From positions 62,001 to 126,000 of the forward strand of contig CAKUZL010000001.1 of NCBI GenBank assembly GCA_934718085.1: 64,000 nt of DNA, read 5' to 3'. The notes beneath the pieces were generated by a model. That model worked only from the letters and a program-made list of their open reading frames with translations. It ran no database searches and was not told the origin of the DNA. Source of the stretch: an uncultured Candidatus Melainabacteria bacterium. GTDB taxonomy: Bacteria > Cyanobacteriota > Vampirovibrionia > Gastranaerophilales > Gastranaerophilaceae. This document shows, in pieces, positions 8,222 to 16,820 of this stretch; position 1 is the first letter of the stretch, and each line of letters opens with the position of its first letter. A program made the position numbers and the translations under genes.

Positions 8222-8992
8222 TTAAAACTGCTGAGCGTCGGCGGATTTTTTGAGTTCCGCTTCTTTTATTTCCGCCGTGATGAGTTTTACTGCGGCGACG
8301 GGGTCGTCGTGCGAGGTTACGGGGCGTCCGATAATCATGTAATCGACGCCGGCGTTAATGGCGTCGGTGGGTGTTACGACTCTTATTTGGTCGTTTACGA
8401 CCGACCACGAAGGTCGAACCGCGGGGCAAATTATAATAAAATCGTCGCCGAATGTTTTTCTGATTTTGACGGCTTCCGAGGCGGACGCCAAAACTCCGTC
8501 GAGACCCGAATCTTTAGCGATTTTGGTCAGGTGTTCGACGTATTCGGCAAGGTTTTCCGAGACGCCGAGTTCTTGAGACAACGTTCTTTGTCCGAAGCTC
8601 GAAAGCAGCGTTGCAGCAATAATTGTCGGTTTTTCGAGGTTATTTTTCTTTGCGGTTTCTGTGCATAATTTTACGGTAGTGCTCATCATTTTTGAACCGC
8701 CGATTGAGTGGATGTCGAAAAAATCGACTCCGTTTTTGATGAGTTTTGCGGAGGCTTTTGCGACGACGTTCGGGATGTCATTGAATTTGCAGTCGAAGAA
8801 CACTTTGCCGCCGTGTTTTTTGACGATTTCGACCGCTTTGAACCCGCAGGACACGAACAACGGTAATCCGATTTTGAAATAACCGACGTAATCTTTGAGC
8901 ATAATTACGTATTTTTCGGCTTCTTCGAGCGAGTCGAAGTCGAGCGCCAAAATAATTCTGTCTTTAGCGAATATCGGTTTTGCCGGCATCAT
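8222..8992 (-). CDS. pyrF: Orotidine 5'-phosphate decarboxylase
   Basis: 256 aa. It performs the last step of UMP synthesis. LALDFDS near the N terminus and the catalytic DCKFNDIPNVVAKA (lysine and paired aspartates, about residues 67-80) are clear. ICPAVRPSW and YMIIGRPVT give the phosphate-binding end of the TIM barrel. The first 29 nt overlap the upstream 8964-9359 gene, so the two are probably coupled. ATG 8992 and ATG 8989 are both possible starts. No other pyrimidine gene is adjacent. Confidence 0.95.
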   Translation of the reverse strand: MMPAKPIFAKDRIILALDFDSLEEAEKYVIMLKDYVGYFKIGLPLFVSCGFKAVEIVKKHGGKVFFDCKFNDIPNVVAKASAKLIKNGVDFFDIHSIGGSKMMSTTVKLCTETAKKNNLEKPTIIAATLLSSFGQRTLSQELGVSENLAEYVEHLTKIAKDSGLDGVLASASEAVKIRKTFGDDFIIICPAVRPSWSVVNDQIRVVTPTDAINAGVDYMIIGRPVTSHDDPVAAVKLITAEIKEAELKKSADAQQF

Positions 8993-9359
8993 TCATCGTT
9001 CCTTTTTTAGAAAACTCTTTTTCAAACTCTTTTGTTAAAAAGCAAGCTTCTTCGTAGGCATTTTTTTTGTTTTTCTTTTGCAGCTCTTCGAAGACGGAGT
9101 TAAAGAAAGCTTCGCAATTTTGCAGCATTTTTTCGTTGCCGGGTTTGCAGATTTTGAGGTCGGCATTGAGGTTGTCGGGCTTCGATACCTGAGACTTGCC
9201 GAGCATGCCGCTTTTTTTGAGTGCTTCTTCGTTTTTGAGCGTTTGTTCTTTGTCTTCTTTTGCGGCTTTTAACGTTTCTTCCGACGATTTGTGCATGCTT
9301 TCCATGCCTGTCGGTTGCGGAACGTTATTAATATTTCTAAGCGGGTTAAACTCGTTCAT
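8964..9359 (-). CDS. Unknown charged helical protein (131 aa)
   Basis: Begins MNEFNPLRNINNVPQPTG and is rich in lysine and glutamate, with likely coiled-coil segments (EETLKAAKEDKEQTLKNEEA near 28-47, and a second helical block in the last 50 residues). No signal peptide or membrane segment. A degenerate accessory-type promoter lies upstream on the minus strand. Its 3' end overlaps pyrF by 29 nt, which would place pyrF under the same transcript. Family not recognised. Confidence 0.75.
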   Translation of the reverse strand: MNEFNPLRNINNVPQPTGMESMHKSSEETLKAAKEDKEQTLKNEEALKKSGMLGKSQVSKPDNLNADLKICKPGNEKMLQNCEAFFNSVFEELQKKNKKNAYEEACFLTKEFEKEFSKKGTMNDAGKTDIR

Positions 9360-9403
9360 TGTAAACTCTTTCTCTAATAAACATCCGTTTTTATATTATA
9401 TCC

Positions 9404-9439
9404 TCATTTATCTTAAAACGCCTAATAAATTTTTTTTGC
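9404..9439 (-). promoter_or_regulatory. Accessory-type promoter of the 9359 gene
   Basis: On the minus strand GCAAAAAAAA is followed 19 nt later by CGTTTTAAGATAAATG. The latter matches TGTTTTTATATAAATA at 12 of 16 positions. Confidence 0.5.
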
Positions 9440-9503
9440 CGGTAAAACATAAACTTTTTTCGCCAAATGCGCGCAAAATCAACCTCTGCACGAAAAATTT
9501 ATG

Positions 9504-9563
9504 TTTACAAAACTTTACACAAGCCTCCGATTTTTAAAGTTTTCCGGTTTTTTTACGAAAATA
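9504..9563 (+). promoter_or_regulatory. Degenerate accessory-type promoter of the transglycosylase gene
   Basis: A direct repeat TTTACAAA-AC-TTTACACA (9504-9521) is followed by CCGATTTTT (9527) and, 19 nt on, GGTTTTTTTACGAAAATA (9546). The repeat sits about one helical turn closer than at other loci and the GCA is altered. Confidence 0.4.
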
Positions 9564-9585
9564 CATTTATGAAAGGAGAAATTTG

Positions 9586-10368
9586 ATGGCAATTGATTGG
9601 GCGGGACTTCGCAGACTTTGTGCGGAGGAGATGCAAAAAGCTTGGAATTTGGTTTTCGGCTCCGCGCAGAAGCCGAACGACGCTGCGGCGAAAAATACGT
9701 CTGTTTTTGCCGGGGCGTCGACCGAAGAAAATAAGGCGGAAGATACATTGGATATCACCAAAAAATCGACTTCCGCGGGTTCGAACGCTTCAAAATCCGA
9801 AAATGCGGAGTTGTTGCTCAAAAAGCCTGTCATTTCGATAACAAAGTTGACCGGCATTCTTAAAGATTCTGTAAACGAGGCGGAAAAACTTACGACGGGA
9901 GGTTCGGAAAAAGTTACGAAAGGTACAGGACAGACCGCCGCAGACGAGCCTATTTTAAAATATGAACCAGATGTGGAACCGTTTTTGGACACGATAAAAA
10001 AGAAAGCGGCGAAATACGGCGTCGACTGGAGGCTGATTGTTGCTATCGTCAAGCAGGAATCGAACTTTGACCCGAAGGCGGGGTCGGAAGCGGGTGCTCG
10101 TGGGCTTATGCAGCTTATGCCCGAAACCGCGGAGGCGTTGGGTTGTAAGGACCCGACGGACCCCAAATCAAACCTTGAAGCGGGGATTAAGTACTTTGCA
10201 CAGCAGTTGAAAAAATTCAGGGACATAAAACTTGCTTTGGCGGCGTATAACGCGGGACCCGGAAATGTCGATTATTACGGCGGAATCCCTCCGTTTGAGG
10301 AAACTCAAAATTACGTGAGAAAGATTTTCCAACGCTTTACGGATTTATCCTGGAAAGTACCGAAATAG
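9586..10368 (+). CDS. Lytic transglycosylase (SLT domain) without signal peptide
   Basis: 260 aa from the ATG at 9586 (GAAAGGAG upstream). The C-terminal 130 residues form a Slt/MltE-type domain: VAIVKQESNFDP carries the catalytic glutamate, then GLMQLMPETAEALG and ALAAYNAGPGNVDYYGG. Such enzymes cleave peptidoglycan to anhydromuramyl products. The first 125 residues are low-complexity, alanine/lysine/threonine-rich, and no Sec signal is visible. It would therefore need another export route or act in a trans-envelope assembly. Its promoter is a degenerate version of the accessory type. Confidence 0.9.
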   Translation: MAIDWAGLRRLCAEEMQKAWNLVFGSAQKPNDAAAKNTSVFAGASTEENKAEDTLDITKKSTSAGSNASKSENAELLLKKPVISITKLTGILKDSVNEAEKLTTGGSEKVTKGTGQTAADEPILKYEPDVEPFLDTIKKKAAKYGVDWRLIVAIVKQESNFDPKAGSEAGARGLMQLMPETAEALGCKDPTDPKSNLEAGIKYFAQQLKKFRDIKLALAAYNAGPGNVDYYGGIPPFEETQNYVRKIFQRFTDLSWKVPK

Positions 10369-10593
10369 GCTTTGTTGCCTTGGCGACGGCTTTCGGGGCG
10401 GGGTTTCAATACGGATGAAAGTCGCGGATTGTTTCGAAGAGCGCACCGACACGTATGAAGCGTATTTTGTCGGATTTTCGGCGTGTTTGAAAATTGCCGG
10501 ATATTTTTTGCCAAACGGCGTACGCCGAACCGGCGGACTTTTTGTGTTTGAAAATAGGAGGGCATTTTCCGCCCGCCAAATGTTTATGAGCCG

Positions 10594-11361
10594 TCAAGCT
10601 TTTGCCGTAAGCTGTTTTGCCCGTTTCCAAAGAGCGTCCCATTCGTCGAATGTTAACTCTTCCAAAGGCTTTTCGGCAAGTTTTTCCATTTTTTGAAACC
10701 GTTTTACAAATTTTGTATTCGCTTTTATCAAAGCCTGTTCGGCGTCGATTTTGTTGCGTCTTGCCAGATTTACCGTTGCAAAAAGAATGTCTCCGAACTC
10801 TTCTTCTTTTTCTTCTTTCGTTTTTGCCTCTTTGAACTCTCGAAATTCGGATAAAATACACTCGTCGAGTTGGTCGTCGGTTTCCCACTCAAAACCGACT
10901 TTTACGGCTTTTTTCGAAATTTTTTGCGCGGACATCAGTGCCGACTGAGATTTTGTAATACCGCTCAAAACCGAAGTCCTTTCGGGCTTTTCGATTTTTT
11001 TGATTTTGTCCCAATTTGTCAAAATGTCGTCGGTTCCGTTGACCTTAACCGTTCCGAAAACGTGAGGATGGCGTCGTATCAGCTTTTCGTCGAGTTCTTT
11101 TGCAACATCTTCGATGTTGAAATCTCCCTCTTCGGCTGCGATTTGCGAATGGAGCAGAACCTGTAAAAGTACGTCGCCGAGCTCTTCCCGAAGGTGGGCG
11201 GGATTGTTTTCGTTTATTGCATCAATCGCTTCGTACGCTTCTTCAATCATATTCGGGCGTAAAGACGCGTGAGTCTGCTCTCTGTCCCACGCACAGCCGT
11301 TTTCGCTCCTGAGTGTCGCTATTGTCGCTATCAAATGCTCGAGGTTCGGAAATTTATTCAT
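10594..11361 (-). CDS. mazG: Nucleoside triphosphate pyrophosphohydrolase MazG
   Basis: 255 aa from the ATG at 11361 (AAGGAGCGG upstream). It hydrolyses NTPs to NMP and PPi. Two MazG repeats are visible: the N-terminal one with CAWDREQTHASLRPNMIEEAYE and REELGDVLLQVLLHSQ, and a C-terminal one with EEEFGDILFATVNLARR. The start overlaps the stop of the LCP gene by 8 nt, so translation is probably coupled. Nothing unusual in length or motifs. Confidence 0.95.
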   Translation of the reverse strand: MNKFPNLEHLIATIATLRSENGCAWDREQTHASLRPNMIEEAYEAIDAINENNPAHLREELGDVLLQVLLHSQIAAEEGDFNIEDVAKELDEKLIRRHPHVFGTVKVNGTDDILTNWDKIKKIEKPERTSVLSGITKSQSALMSAQKISKKAVKVGFEWETDDQLDECILSEFREFKEAKTKEEKEEEFGDILFATVNLARRNKIDAEQALIKANTKFVKRFQKMEKLAEKPLEELTFDEWDALWKRAKQLTAKA

Positions 11362-12676
11362 TGTCCGCTCCTTTCTTGACGTCCGCATTTGTTATAATCG
11401 TGAAATCGCTTGAAGGACAGTAGTTTTTGGATAAATCGTAAACAAATCTGTATTCTTTCAGGTCGGGGACAGCGTTTTTTAAATCTTTGACGAAATCGCG
11501 TGTTATGAGCGACGATTGACCCAAAATTTGAGGATGCGCCGACGGCATCGTGCTTGTGCAATTTATCTCAAATCCCGCATCGGTCAAGGCTTTTTTCAGG
11601 TTCGAAACGTCAACGCCGCGAACGCTTATAATTCCGGCTTTCGGCGTCCTGCCTTCGTCTGCGGGATCAACTCTGTTGAAAACCATTCTGTTTATTACGT
11701 TTTCGGTTTTTTCGGGATCCAAAATCCAGTAACTTATGTATCCGCGCTTGTTTGGTTCGCCCGGCAAAACCGCGGTTTCGATGTCCGCAACATTCATCGA
11801 AGTCGCAAACGCTGCGTATTTCGATAAATCGTAAAGACTCAGGTCGGTTTTTATGTTTTTGTCCGCAATTTTAATCAATTCGGGGATTTTTGTTATCGTT
11901 TCGGGAGATTTCAATTTTTTTGCCAAAGCGGTCAAAAACCACTGTTGACGCGAGGTTCTTCCGATATCACCCAAAGCGTCTTTGCGGTATCTCAAAAATC
12001 CTTCGGCTTCTTTTCCCGAAAGTACGTGCTCGCCCTTTGTCAGGTTGATATCAAGTTTGCCCGACGAATCGCGGTAGCGCATGTTTTTTTCGACATAGAC
12101 GGGTACCCCGCCGAGAGCATCGACCAAATCGACCACACCCTGCGTATTTATTGCGATATAGCCGTTTATCGGAATTCCGAAAGTTTGTTCGATGGTTTTT
12201 TTCGTCAATTTTACTCCGCCCAAGGCATGCGCCGCGTTGATTTTTTGAACCCCGTGACCGTCGGGAATTCTGACTTTGCAGTCTCGGGGAATTGAAAGCA
12301 GGTTCACCGAGTGTTTTTGCGGGAAAATGCTCAAAATAATTATCGTATCGGAGCGGGTTCCCGAAAAGTCGTCATCACCCTCTTTGTTGCGATCCACGCC
12401 CAAAACAAGAATATTTTGTTGTCGTTTGAGCAAATTGTCCGCGGACGAGCCCGGTGAAAGCCTGAAAAATGCCGAAATTCCCGCTTCTTTCTCGTCGTCG
12501 AAGAAATTGGCTTTCAAAACCGCGACGACACCCGCCGTGAAAACTACCAGCAGGATGAAGGTGAAAAACAGCATTGTTAAAGCTTTTTGAGCTTTTTTTC
12601 TTTTTATTTCTTTCTGAATCATTTTGTCTATGAGTTTCGGATTTTTTCCGAAAAAATTATTCTTTGAATTCGGCAT
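11354..12676 (-). CDS. LytR-CpsA-Psr family glycopolymer ligase
   Basis: 440 aa. A cytoplasmic basic N terminus is followed by one membrane helix (about residues 34-54) and an LCP domain: ILVLGVDRNKEG, GTRSDTIIILS, LLSIPRDCKVRIP, KINAAHALGG and LRYRKDALGDIGRTSRQQ, with the arginine/aspartate residues that bind pyrophosphate-polyprenol. A LytR_C domain closes the protein (about 350-430). It should transfer lipid-linked glycopolymers to the cell wall. Head of the LCP-mazG operon, divergent from the PLP lyase at 12749. Confidence 0.92.
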   Translation of the reverse strand: MPNSKNNFFGKNPKLIDKMIQKEIKRKKAQKALTMLFFTFILLVVFTAGVVAVLKANFFDDEKEAGISAFFRLSPGSSADNLLKRQQNILVLGVDRNKEGDDDFSGTRSDTIIILSIFPQKHSVNLLSIPRDCKVRIPDGHGVQKINAAHALGGVKLTKKTIEQTFGIPINGYIAINTQGVVDLVDALGGVPVYVEKNMRYRDSSGKLDINLTKGEHVLSGKEAEGFLRYRKDALGDIGRTSRQQWFLTALAKKLKSPETITKIPELIKIADKNIKTDLSLYDLSKYAAFATSMNVADIETAVLPGEPNKRGYISYWILDPEKTENVINRMVFNRVDPADEGRTPKAGIISVRGVDVSNLKKALTDAGFEINCTSTMPSAHPQILGQSSLITRDFVKDLKNAVPDLKEYRFVYDLSKNYCPSSDFTIITNADVKKGADNE

Positions 12677-12748
12677 AATAAGCTCCGTAAGAGTTTTGTT
12701 TCGAGTTTTGTTGTAAGATAAAATTTTTGTGATTAAATCTTACATGTT

Positions 12749-13978
12749 ATGAAGAATACTACAAAAGAAATTATAAAAAAAGCGGAAGAAAAAATAAAAA
12801 GTTGTTTCGAAACGGTCGACGAGGTCAAAGAAGTCAACCAGCGTAAGGTTTTGGACGCTTTTATAAAAAATAAAATCGGTGCGGAACATTTTTACACCGT
12901 GACGGGGTACGGGCACGACGATATCGGTCGAGAAGCTCTGGACAGAGTGTTTGCGGATGTTTTTCATACGGAAAAAGCGATAGTCAGACCGCATTTCGTT
13001 TCGGGAACCCACACTCTTTCGTGTTGTCTTTTCGGGTGTTTGCGCCCCGGAGACAAGCTTGTGAGCGTTGCGGGGGCTCCGTACGACACGATGGAAGAAG
13101 TCATCGGCAAACGCGGAAACAAAAAGGCTTCTCTTGCGGGACACGGCGTTGCGTACGAGGAAATTCCGCTGACCGAAACCGGCGAGATAAATTTCGAGCT
13201 TCTCGAAAAATCAATCGACGAAACGGTTACAATGGTTTTAATTCAGCGTTCTCGCGGGTATTCTCAAAGAAAATCTCTTGATATCGCAACGATAGAGCGG
13301 ATTATCAAGGTTGTAAAGGCTCAAAACCACGAATGTATTTGCTTTGTTGACAATTGTTACGGCGAATTTACCCAAACTCTCGAACCTACCGATGTCGGTG
13401 CCGATTTGATTGCGGGTTCGCTTATCAAAAATCCCGGCGGAGGAATCGTCGAAGCGGGCGGCTACGTTGCGGGAAAAGAAGATTTAATCGAACTTGTCGC
13501 GTCCGCGCTTACTGCGCCGGGAATTGCCTGCGAAGGCGGTGCGATGTTCAATACGACACGAATTATTCTTCAAGGATTTTTTATGGCTCCTTCGATTGTG
13601 TCGGAAGCCCTGAAAGGCGCAATTTTGGCGTCCGCGGTGTTTGAAGACATCGGTTTCGTCTCGACTCCCAAACCTTTCGATTTGAGAACGGATTTAATTC
13701 AAACGGTTGCTTTCGGTGCAAAAGAGCCGCTTTTGGAGTTTTGCAAGACCGTACAAAACTTTTCGCCTGTCGAAAGTTATCTGACCCCGATTCCCGACGA
13801 CGTTCCGGGGTACGAAAACAAGCTCATAATGGCGGGCGGCACGTTTATAGAAGGTTCTACGCTCGAACTTTCCGCCGACGGACCTTTGAGACCTCCGTTT
13901 GCCGTATATATGCAGGGCGGGCTGAATTACGCCCATGTCAAAATCGTTCTCGAAGAAATTGTCGACAGGTTGGTATAA
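12749..13978 (+). CDS. PLP-dependent methionine gamma-lyase-like protein (aluminium-resistance family)
   Basis: 409 aa, matching the Met_gamma_lyase/YnbB-type family of fold-type I PLP enzymes. FYTVTGYGHDDIGREALDRVFA and AIVRPHFVSGTHTLSCCLFG precede the cofactor region. The PLP lysine is in AGSLIKNPGGGIVEAGGYVAGK, and CFVDNCYGEFT supplies the aspartate. It probably cleaves sulfur amino acids or cystathionine-like substrates; the physiological substrate is unknown. No clear ribosome site precedes the ATG, and a GATAAAAT -10-like box lies close upstream, so the leader may be very short. Confidence 0.85.
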   Translation: MKNTTKEIIKKAEEKIKSCFETVDEVKEVNQRKVLDAFIKNKIGAEHFYTVTGYGHDDIGREALDRVFADVFHTEKAIVRPHFVSGTHTLSCCLFGCLRPGDKLVSVAGAPYDTMEEVIGKRGNKKASLAGHGVAYEEIPLTETGEINFELLEKSIDETVTMVLIQRSRGYSQRKSLDIATIERIIKVVKAQNHECICFVDNCYGEFTQTLEPTDVGADLIAGSLIKNPGGGIVEAGGYVAGKEDLIELVASALTAPGIACEGGAMFNTTRIILQGFFMAPSIVSEALKGAILASAVFEDIGFVSTPKPFDLRTDLIQTVAFGAKEPLLEFCKTVQNFSPVESYLTPIPDDVPGYENKLIMAGGTFIEGSTLELSADGPLRPPFAVYMQGGLNYAHVKIVLEEIVDRLV

Positions 13979-14025
13979 GTTGTAAACGCTACATTTTTCG
14001 ATTTTTTAAGGTCAAAAACAAAAGA

Positions 14026-14090
14026 ATTGTAAAATTTTGTAAAAAAGTTTTTTCTTTTGCGCAATTTTTGAAATTCAGAGGTTTTATAGC
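14026..14090 (+). promoter_or_regulatory. Three-part promoter of the 14114 gene
   Basis: The minus strand at 14026-14043 reads TTTACAAA-AT-TTTACAAT. GCAATTTTT starts at 14061, 34 nt after the first half-site, and GGTTTTATAGC starts 19 nt later at 14080. Confidence 0.6.
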
Positions 14091-14113
14091 TTCGTGAAGG
14101 AAAGGACTTTGTT

Positions 14114-14485
14114 GTGGCAATCGAAACGTTGAAAACCTCTGCAAATACGCCCGCATCCGTGACGTTTGGGGCTTCCGAGAAGGTTAAAAAGCCCTCGCTT
14201 TTGCCTTACGCGGCAGCAGGAGGTCTTGTTTTCGGCACCAAGAACGCGTTTTGCCTGATAAAGGACTGTTTTACTTCCGAAAAAGATTTGCTTAAACGTG
14301 CGACCGACCTTTGCAATAATCGCAAGGCCTTATCGCTGTTTTCGCCCGACGACCTCAAAAATTTTTCTAAAATGAAGTTTCTCGGCAAATCCGCCCAAAA
14401 TCTTGCTTTTGCCGTTCTGGGCGGAGCCGTGCTGACCTGGGGCATCCTGAAAACTTTCGGCACTATGTTCGGCGGAGAAGAATAA
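14114..14485 (+). CDS. Unknown small membrane protein (123 aa)
   Basis: Starts at GTG 14114 behind GGAAAGGAC. A polar N terminus of about 30 residues is followed by a hydrophobic segment (LLPYAAAGGLVFGTKNAF), a helical middle and a second segment (NLAFAVLGGAVLTWGILKTF) ending GGEE. No family is recognised. It lies 18-24 nt from a three-part accessory promoter and is the only gene before malQ, which has its own upstream region. Confidence 0.75.
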   Translation: MAIETLKTSANTPASVTFGASEKVKKPSLLPYAAAGGLVFGTKNAFCLIKDCFTSEKDLLKRATDLCNNRKALSLFSPDDLKNFSKMKFLGKSAQNLAFAVLGGAVLTWGILKTFGTMFGGEE

Positions 14486-14572
14486 ATTTTGTAAAAATTT
14501 TTAAAATTTGACTTTTTTATGTTAAAATCCGATTGTTACAATGCGAAAATTCGCTAACGGAAGGATTTTTCA

Positions 14573-16453
14573 ATGGATAAAAAAGCTAAAAAAGTTATAA
14601 AAGAAGCCTTGGAAGTTTTGGGCAAAAAAAATGTGTCGTTTATCGCGCATGCCGGAAGTTTTCCCTCCAAAGAAGGCAAAAACACGGGGTTCGGCACGTT
14701 TAACTCTCAAGCCGGACACGAACTCATCGAGTATCTCAGCGGGTTGTTTACCGCGGTTCAGCTCGGACCCGGCGGAAAAACAAAATCCGTGGACGCGTCT
14801 CCGTATGCCGGTACGATATTTTCCGCAAATCCCCTGTTTATAGACCTCGAAAGCCTCACGACCGACGATTTCGAAAACATTCTTTCGATTTCGACTTACC
14901 GTAAAATATGCGACGAAAATCCTTCGAAAAACGTCAACAGAACGGCTTATTCGTACATTTACGAAAAACAAAATGTGGCTCTCAAAGAAGCTTTCGACAA
15001 TTTCAAAGAAAAGAAACCTTCGAAATTTGTTAAAAAATTTAACAAATTCAAAAAAGATAACGCGTACTGGCTTGAAAACGACGCTTTATACGAGGCTTTG
15101 TCGATTGAACACGGAAACGATTATTTCCCCGCGTGGGACAACGAAATTGACAAAAATCTGTTGAATCCTTCGAATGACGAAGAAAAAAAACGGTTTGCCG
15201 CTCGTCGCAAGGAAATCGAAGAAAAACACGCCGACGATATCGAATTCTATTCGTTTGTACAATTTTTGGCGGCTTATCAAAGCGAACAAACCAAAAAATT
15301 TGCGCTTAAGAAAAAAATAAAATTGACCGCGGACAGACAGGTCGCGTTCTCCGACAGAGACGTATGGGCTTATAAATCGCTGTTTTTGGACGGTTACATG
15401 CTCGGATGCCCGCCCGATTATTTCTCGAAAGACGGTCAAGCGTGGGGATTTCCGGTTATAAATCCCGAAAAAATGTTCAACAAAGACGGTTCGCTCGGCG
15501 AAGCCGGAAAGTTGCTCAAAGCGCTTTACAAAAAAATGTTTAACGAAAACCCGGGTGGTGTCCGTATTGACCACATCGTAGGGCTTATCGATCCTTGGGT
15601 TTACAAATCCGGTCACAAACCCAAACCCGAAGAAGGCGCGGGAAGGCTCTATTCTTCACCGGAGCACGAATTCCTTTCGCGTTTTGCGATTGCGACGTTG
15701 AATGATCTGAACGAAGAAGTGACTTCCGACAAAGAAGCCCGAATTAAAAGCCTTACGGACAAACAAATCGACGAATACGGCGCTTTGCTCGAAAAAATCG
15801 TCATCAAGGCTGCCGAAGAAGAAGGCGCGGACAAAGATTCCATTGTTTGCGAAGACCTCGGAACTTTGACTTACCCCGTGGCCTCTGTTATGAAAAAGCT
15901 TGATTTGCAGGGGATGTGCCTGACTCAGTTTGTCGTTCCCGATGAGCCCGACCATGCTTACCGATGCAAAAATATTAAGCCGAGAAGCTGGGTAATGGCG
16001 GGAACTCACGATAACGAGCCGATTGCCGTGTGGGCGGATAAAACAGTGAACACTCACGAAGGCTGGTTGCACGGGCAAAATCTCGCGGAAGACCTTTACC
16101 CCGACGCTTCGGACGAAGAAAGAAACGAAATTGCGGTAAGACTTTCCAAAGACGCAAATTTCCTGACGTTCCTCAAGTTCGTCGAACTTTTTGCGTCGAA
16201 GGCAGAAAACGTGCAAATTTTCTTCACCGACTACTTCGGAATAAAAGAAACTTACAATCGCCCGGGAACCTCGGGTGACGAGAATTGGTCGCTGGAGATT
16301 CCTTCGGATTATCCCGAGCTTTACGCAAAAACTCCACAATCGTTCGATTTTGCGGCGGTATTGAAGGCTGCGATTATCGCGCGCGGAAAAGAGTTTGCGA
16401 ACGAACATCAAAAATTAATCAAAAAACTCGACGAAATCAAGGTGTTCGGATAA
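14573..16453 (+). CDS. malQ: 4-alpha-glucanotransferase (amylomaltase)
   Basis: 626 aa, GH77. It transfers alpha-1,4-glucan segments in glycogen or maltodextrin metabolism. YFSKDGQAWGFPVINPE, GGVRIDHIVGL (nucleophile aspartate), SIVCEDLGTL (acid/base glutamate) and VMAGTHDNEPIAVW (third carboxylate) are all present. The protein is longer than minimal MalQ, with a lysine-rich helical stretch near residues 130-250. The ATG has AAGGA upstream. Its TAA overlaps the queD ATG by one base. Confidence 0.93.
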   Translation: MDKKAKKVIKEALEVLGKKNVSFIAHAGSFPSKEGKNTGFGTFNSQAGHELIEYLSGLFTAVQLGPGGKTKSVDASPYAGTIFSANPLFIDLESLTTDDFENILSISTYRKICDENPSKNVNRTAYSYIYEKQNVALKEAFDNFKEKKPSKFVKKFNKFKKDNAYWLENDALYEALSIEHGNDYFPAWDNEIDKNLLNPSNDEEKKRFAARRKEIEEKHADDIEFYSFVQFLAAYQSEQTKKFALKKKIKLTADRQVAFSDRDVWAYKSLFLDGYMLGCPPDYFSKDGQAWGFPVINPEKMFNKDGSLGEAGKLLKALYKKMFNENPGGVRIDHIVGLIDPWVYKSGHKPKPEEGAGRLYSSPEHEFLSRFAIATLNDLNEEVTSDKEARIKSLTDKQIDEYGALLEKIVIKAAEEEGADKDSIVCEDLGTLTYPVASVMKKLDLQGMCLTQFVVPDEPDHAYRCKNIKPRSWVMAGTHDNEPIAVWADKTVNTHEGWLHGQNLAEDLYPDASDEERNEIAVRLSKDANFLTFLKFVELFASKAENVQIFFTDYFGIKETYNRPGTSGDENWSLEIPSDYPELYAKTPQSFDFAAVLKAAIIARGKEFANEHQKLIKKLDEIKVFG

Positions 16454-16803
16454 TGTTCGAAATCACCGTAGAAGACTCGTTTTCGGCAGCTCACCGTTTG
16501 CTGAACTATCACGGAAAATGCGAAAATCCGCACGGACACAACTGGATTGTTAAGGTGTCGCTTTCGGGCGATACCCTTGACGATGCGGGCATGTTGGTAG
16601 ATTTTAAAGTCGTGAAAAAGTTTTTGAAAGAAACTTTGGAAATGCTTGATCACAAGGATTTGAACGAAGTTTTTCAAACGAGTCCGTCGAGTGAACATAT
16701 CGCAAAATTTATTTACGAAGACATGAAAAAAAAACTTCAAAACGTCGACAGGGTAAGCGTTTTTGAGACGCCGACCTCGTGCGCGACGTATTTTGAAAAA
16801 TAA
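16453..16803 (+). CDS. queD: 6-carboxytetrahydropterin synthase QueD
   Basis: 116 aa. It converts dihydroneopterin triphosphate to 6-carboxytetrahydropterin for queuosine. Zinc ligands are seen in FSAAHRL and NPHGHNW; the catalytic cysteine is in GKCENPHGH, and FETPTSCATYFE gives the C-terminal glutamate. The ATG overlaps the malQ stop as TAATG, indicating coupling. A longer in-frame extension upstream lies inside malQ and is rejected. No other queuosine gene is in the window. Confidence 0.92.
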   Translation: MFEITVEDSFSAAHRLLNYHGKCENPHGHNWIVKVSLSGDTLDDAGMLVDFKVVKKFLKETLEMLDHKDLNEVFQTSPSSEHIAKFIYEDMKKKLQNVDRVSVFETPTSCATYFEK

Positions 16804-16820
16804 AGGACAAAGGATTTAAA

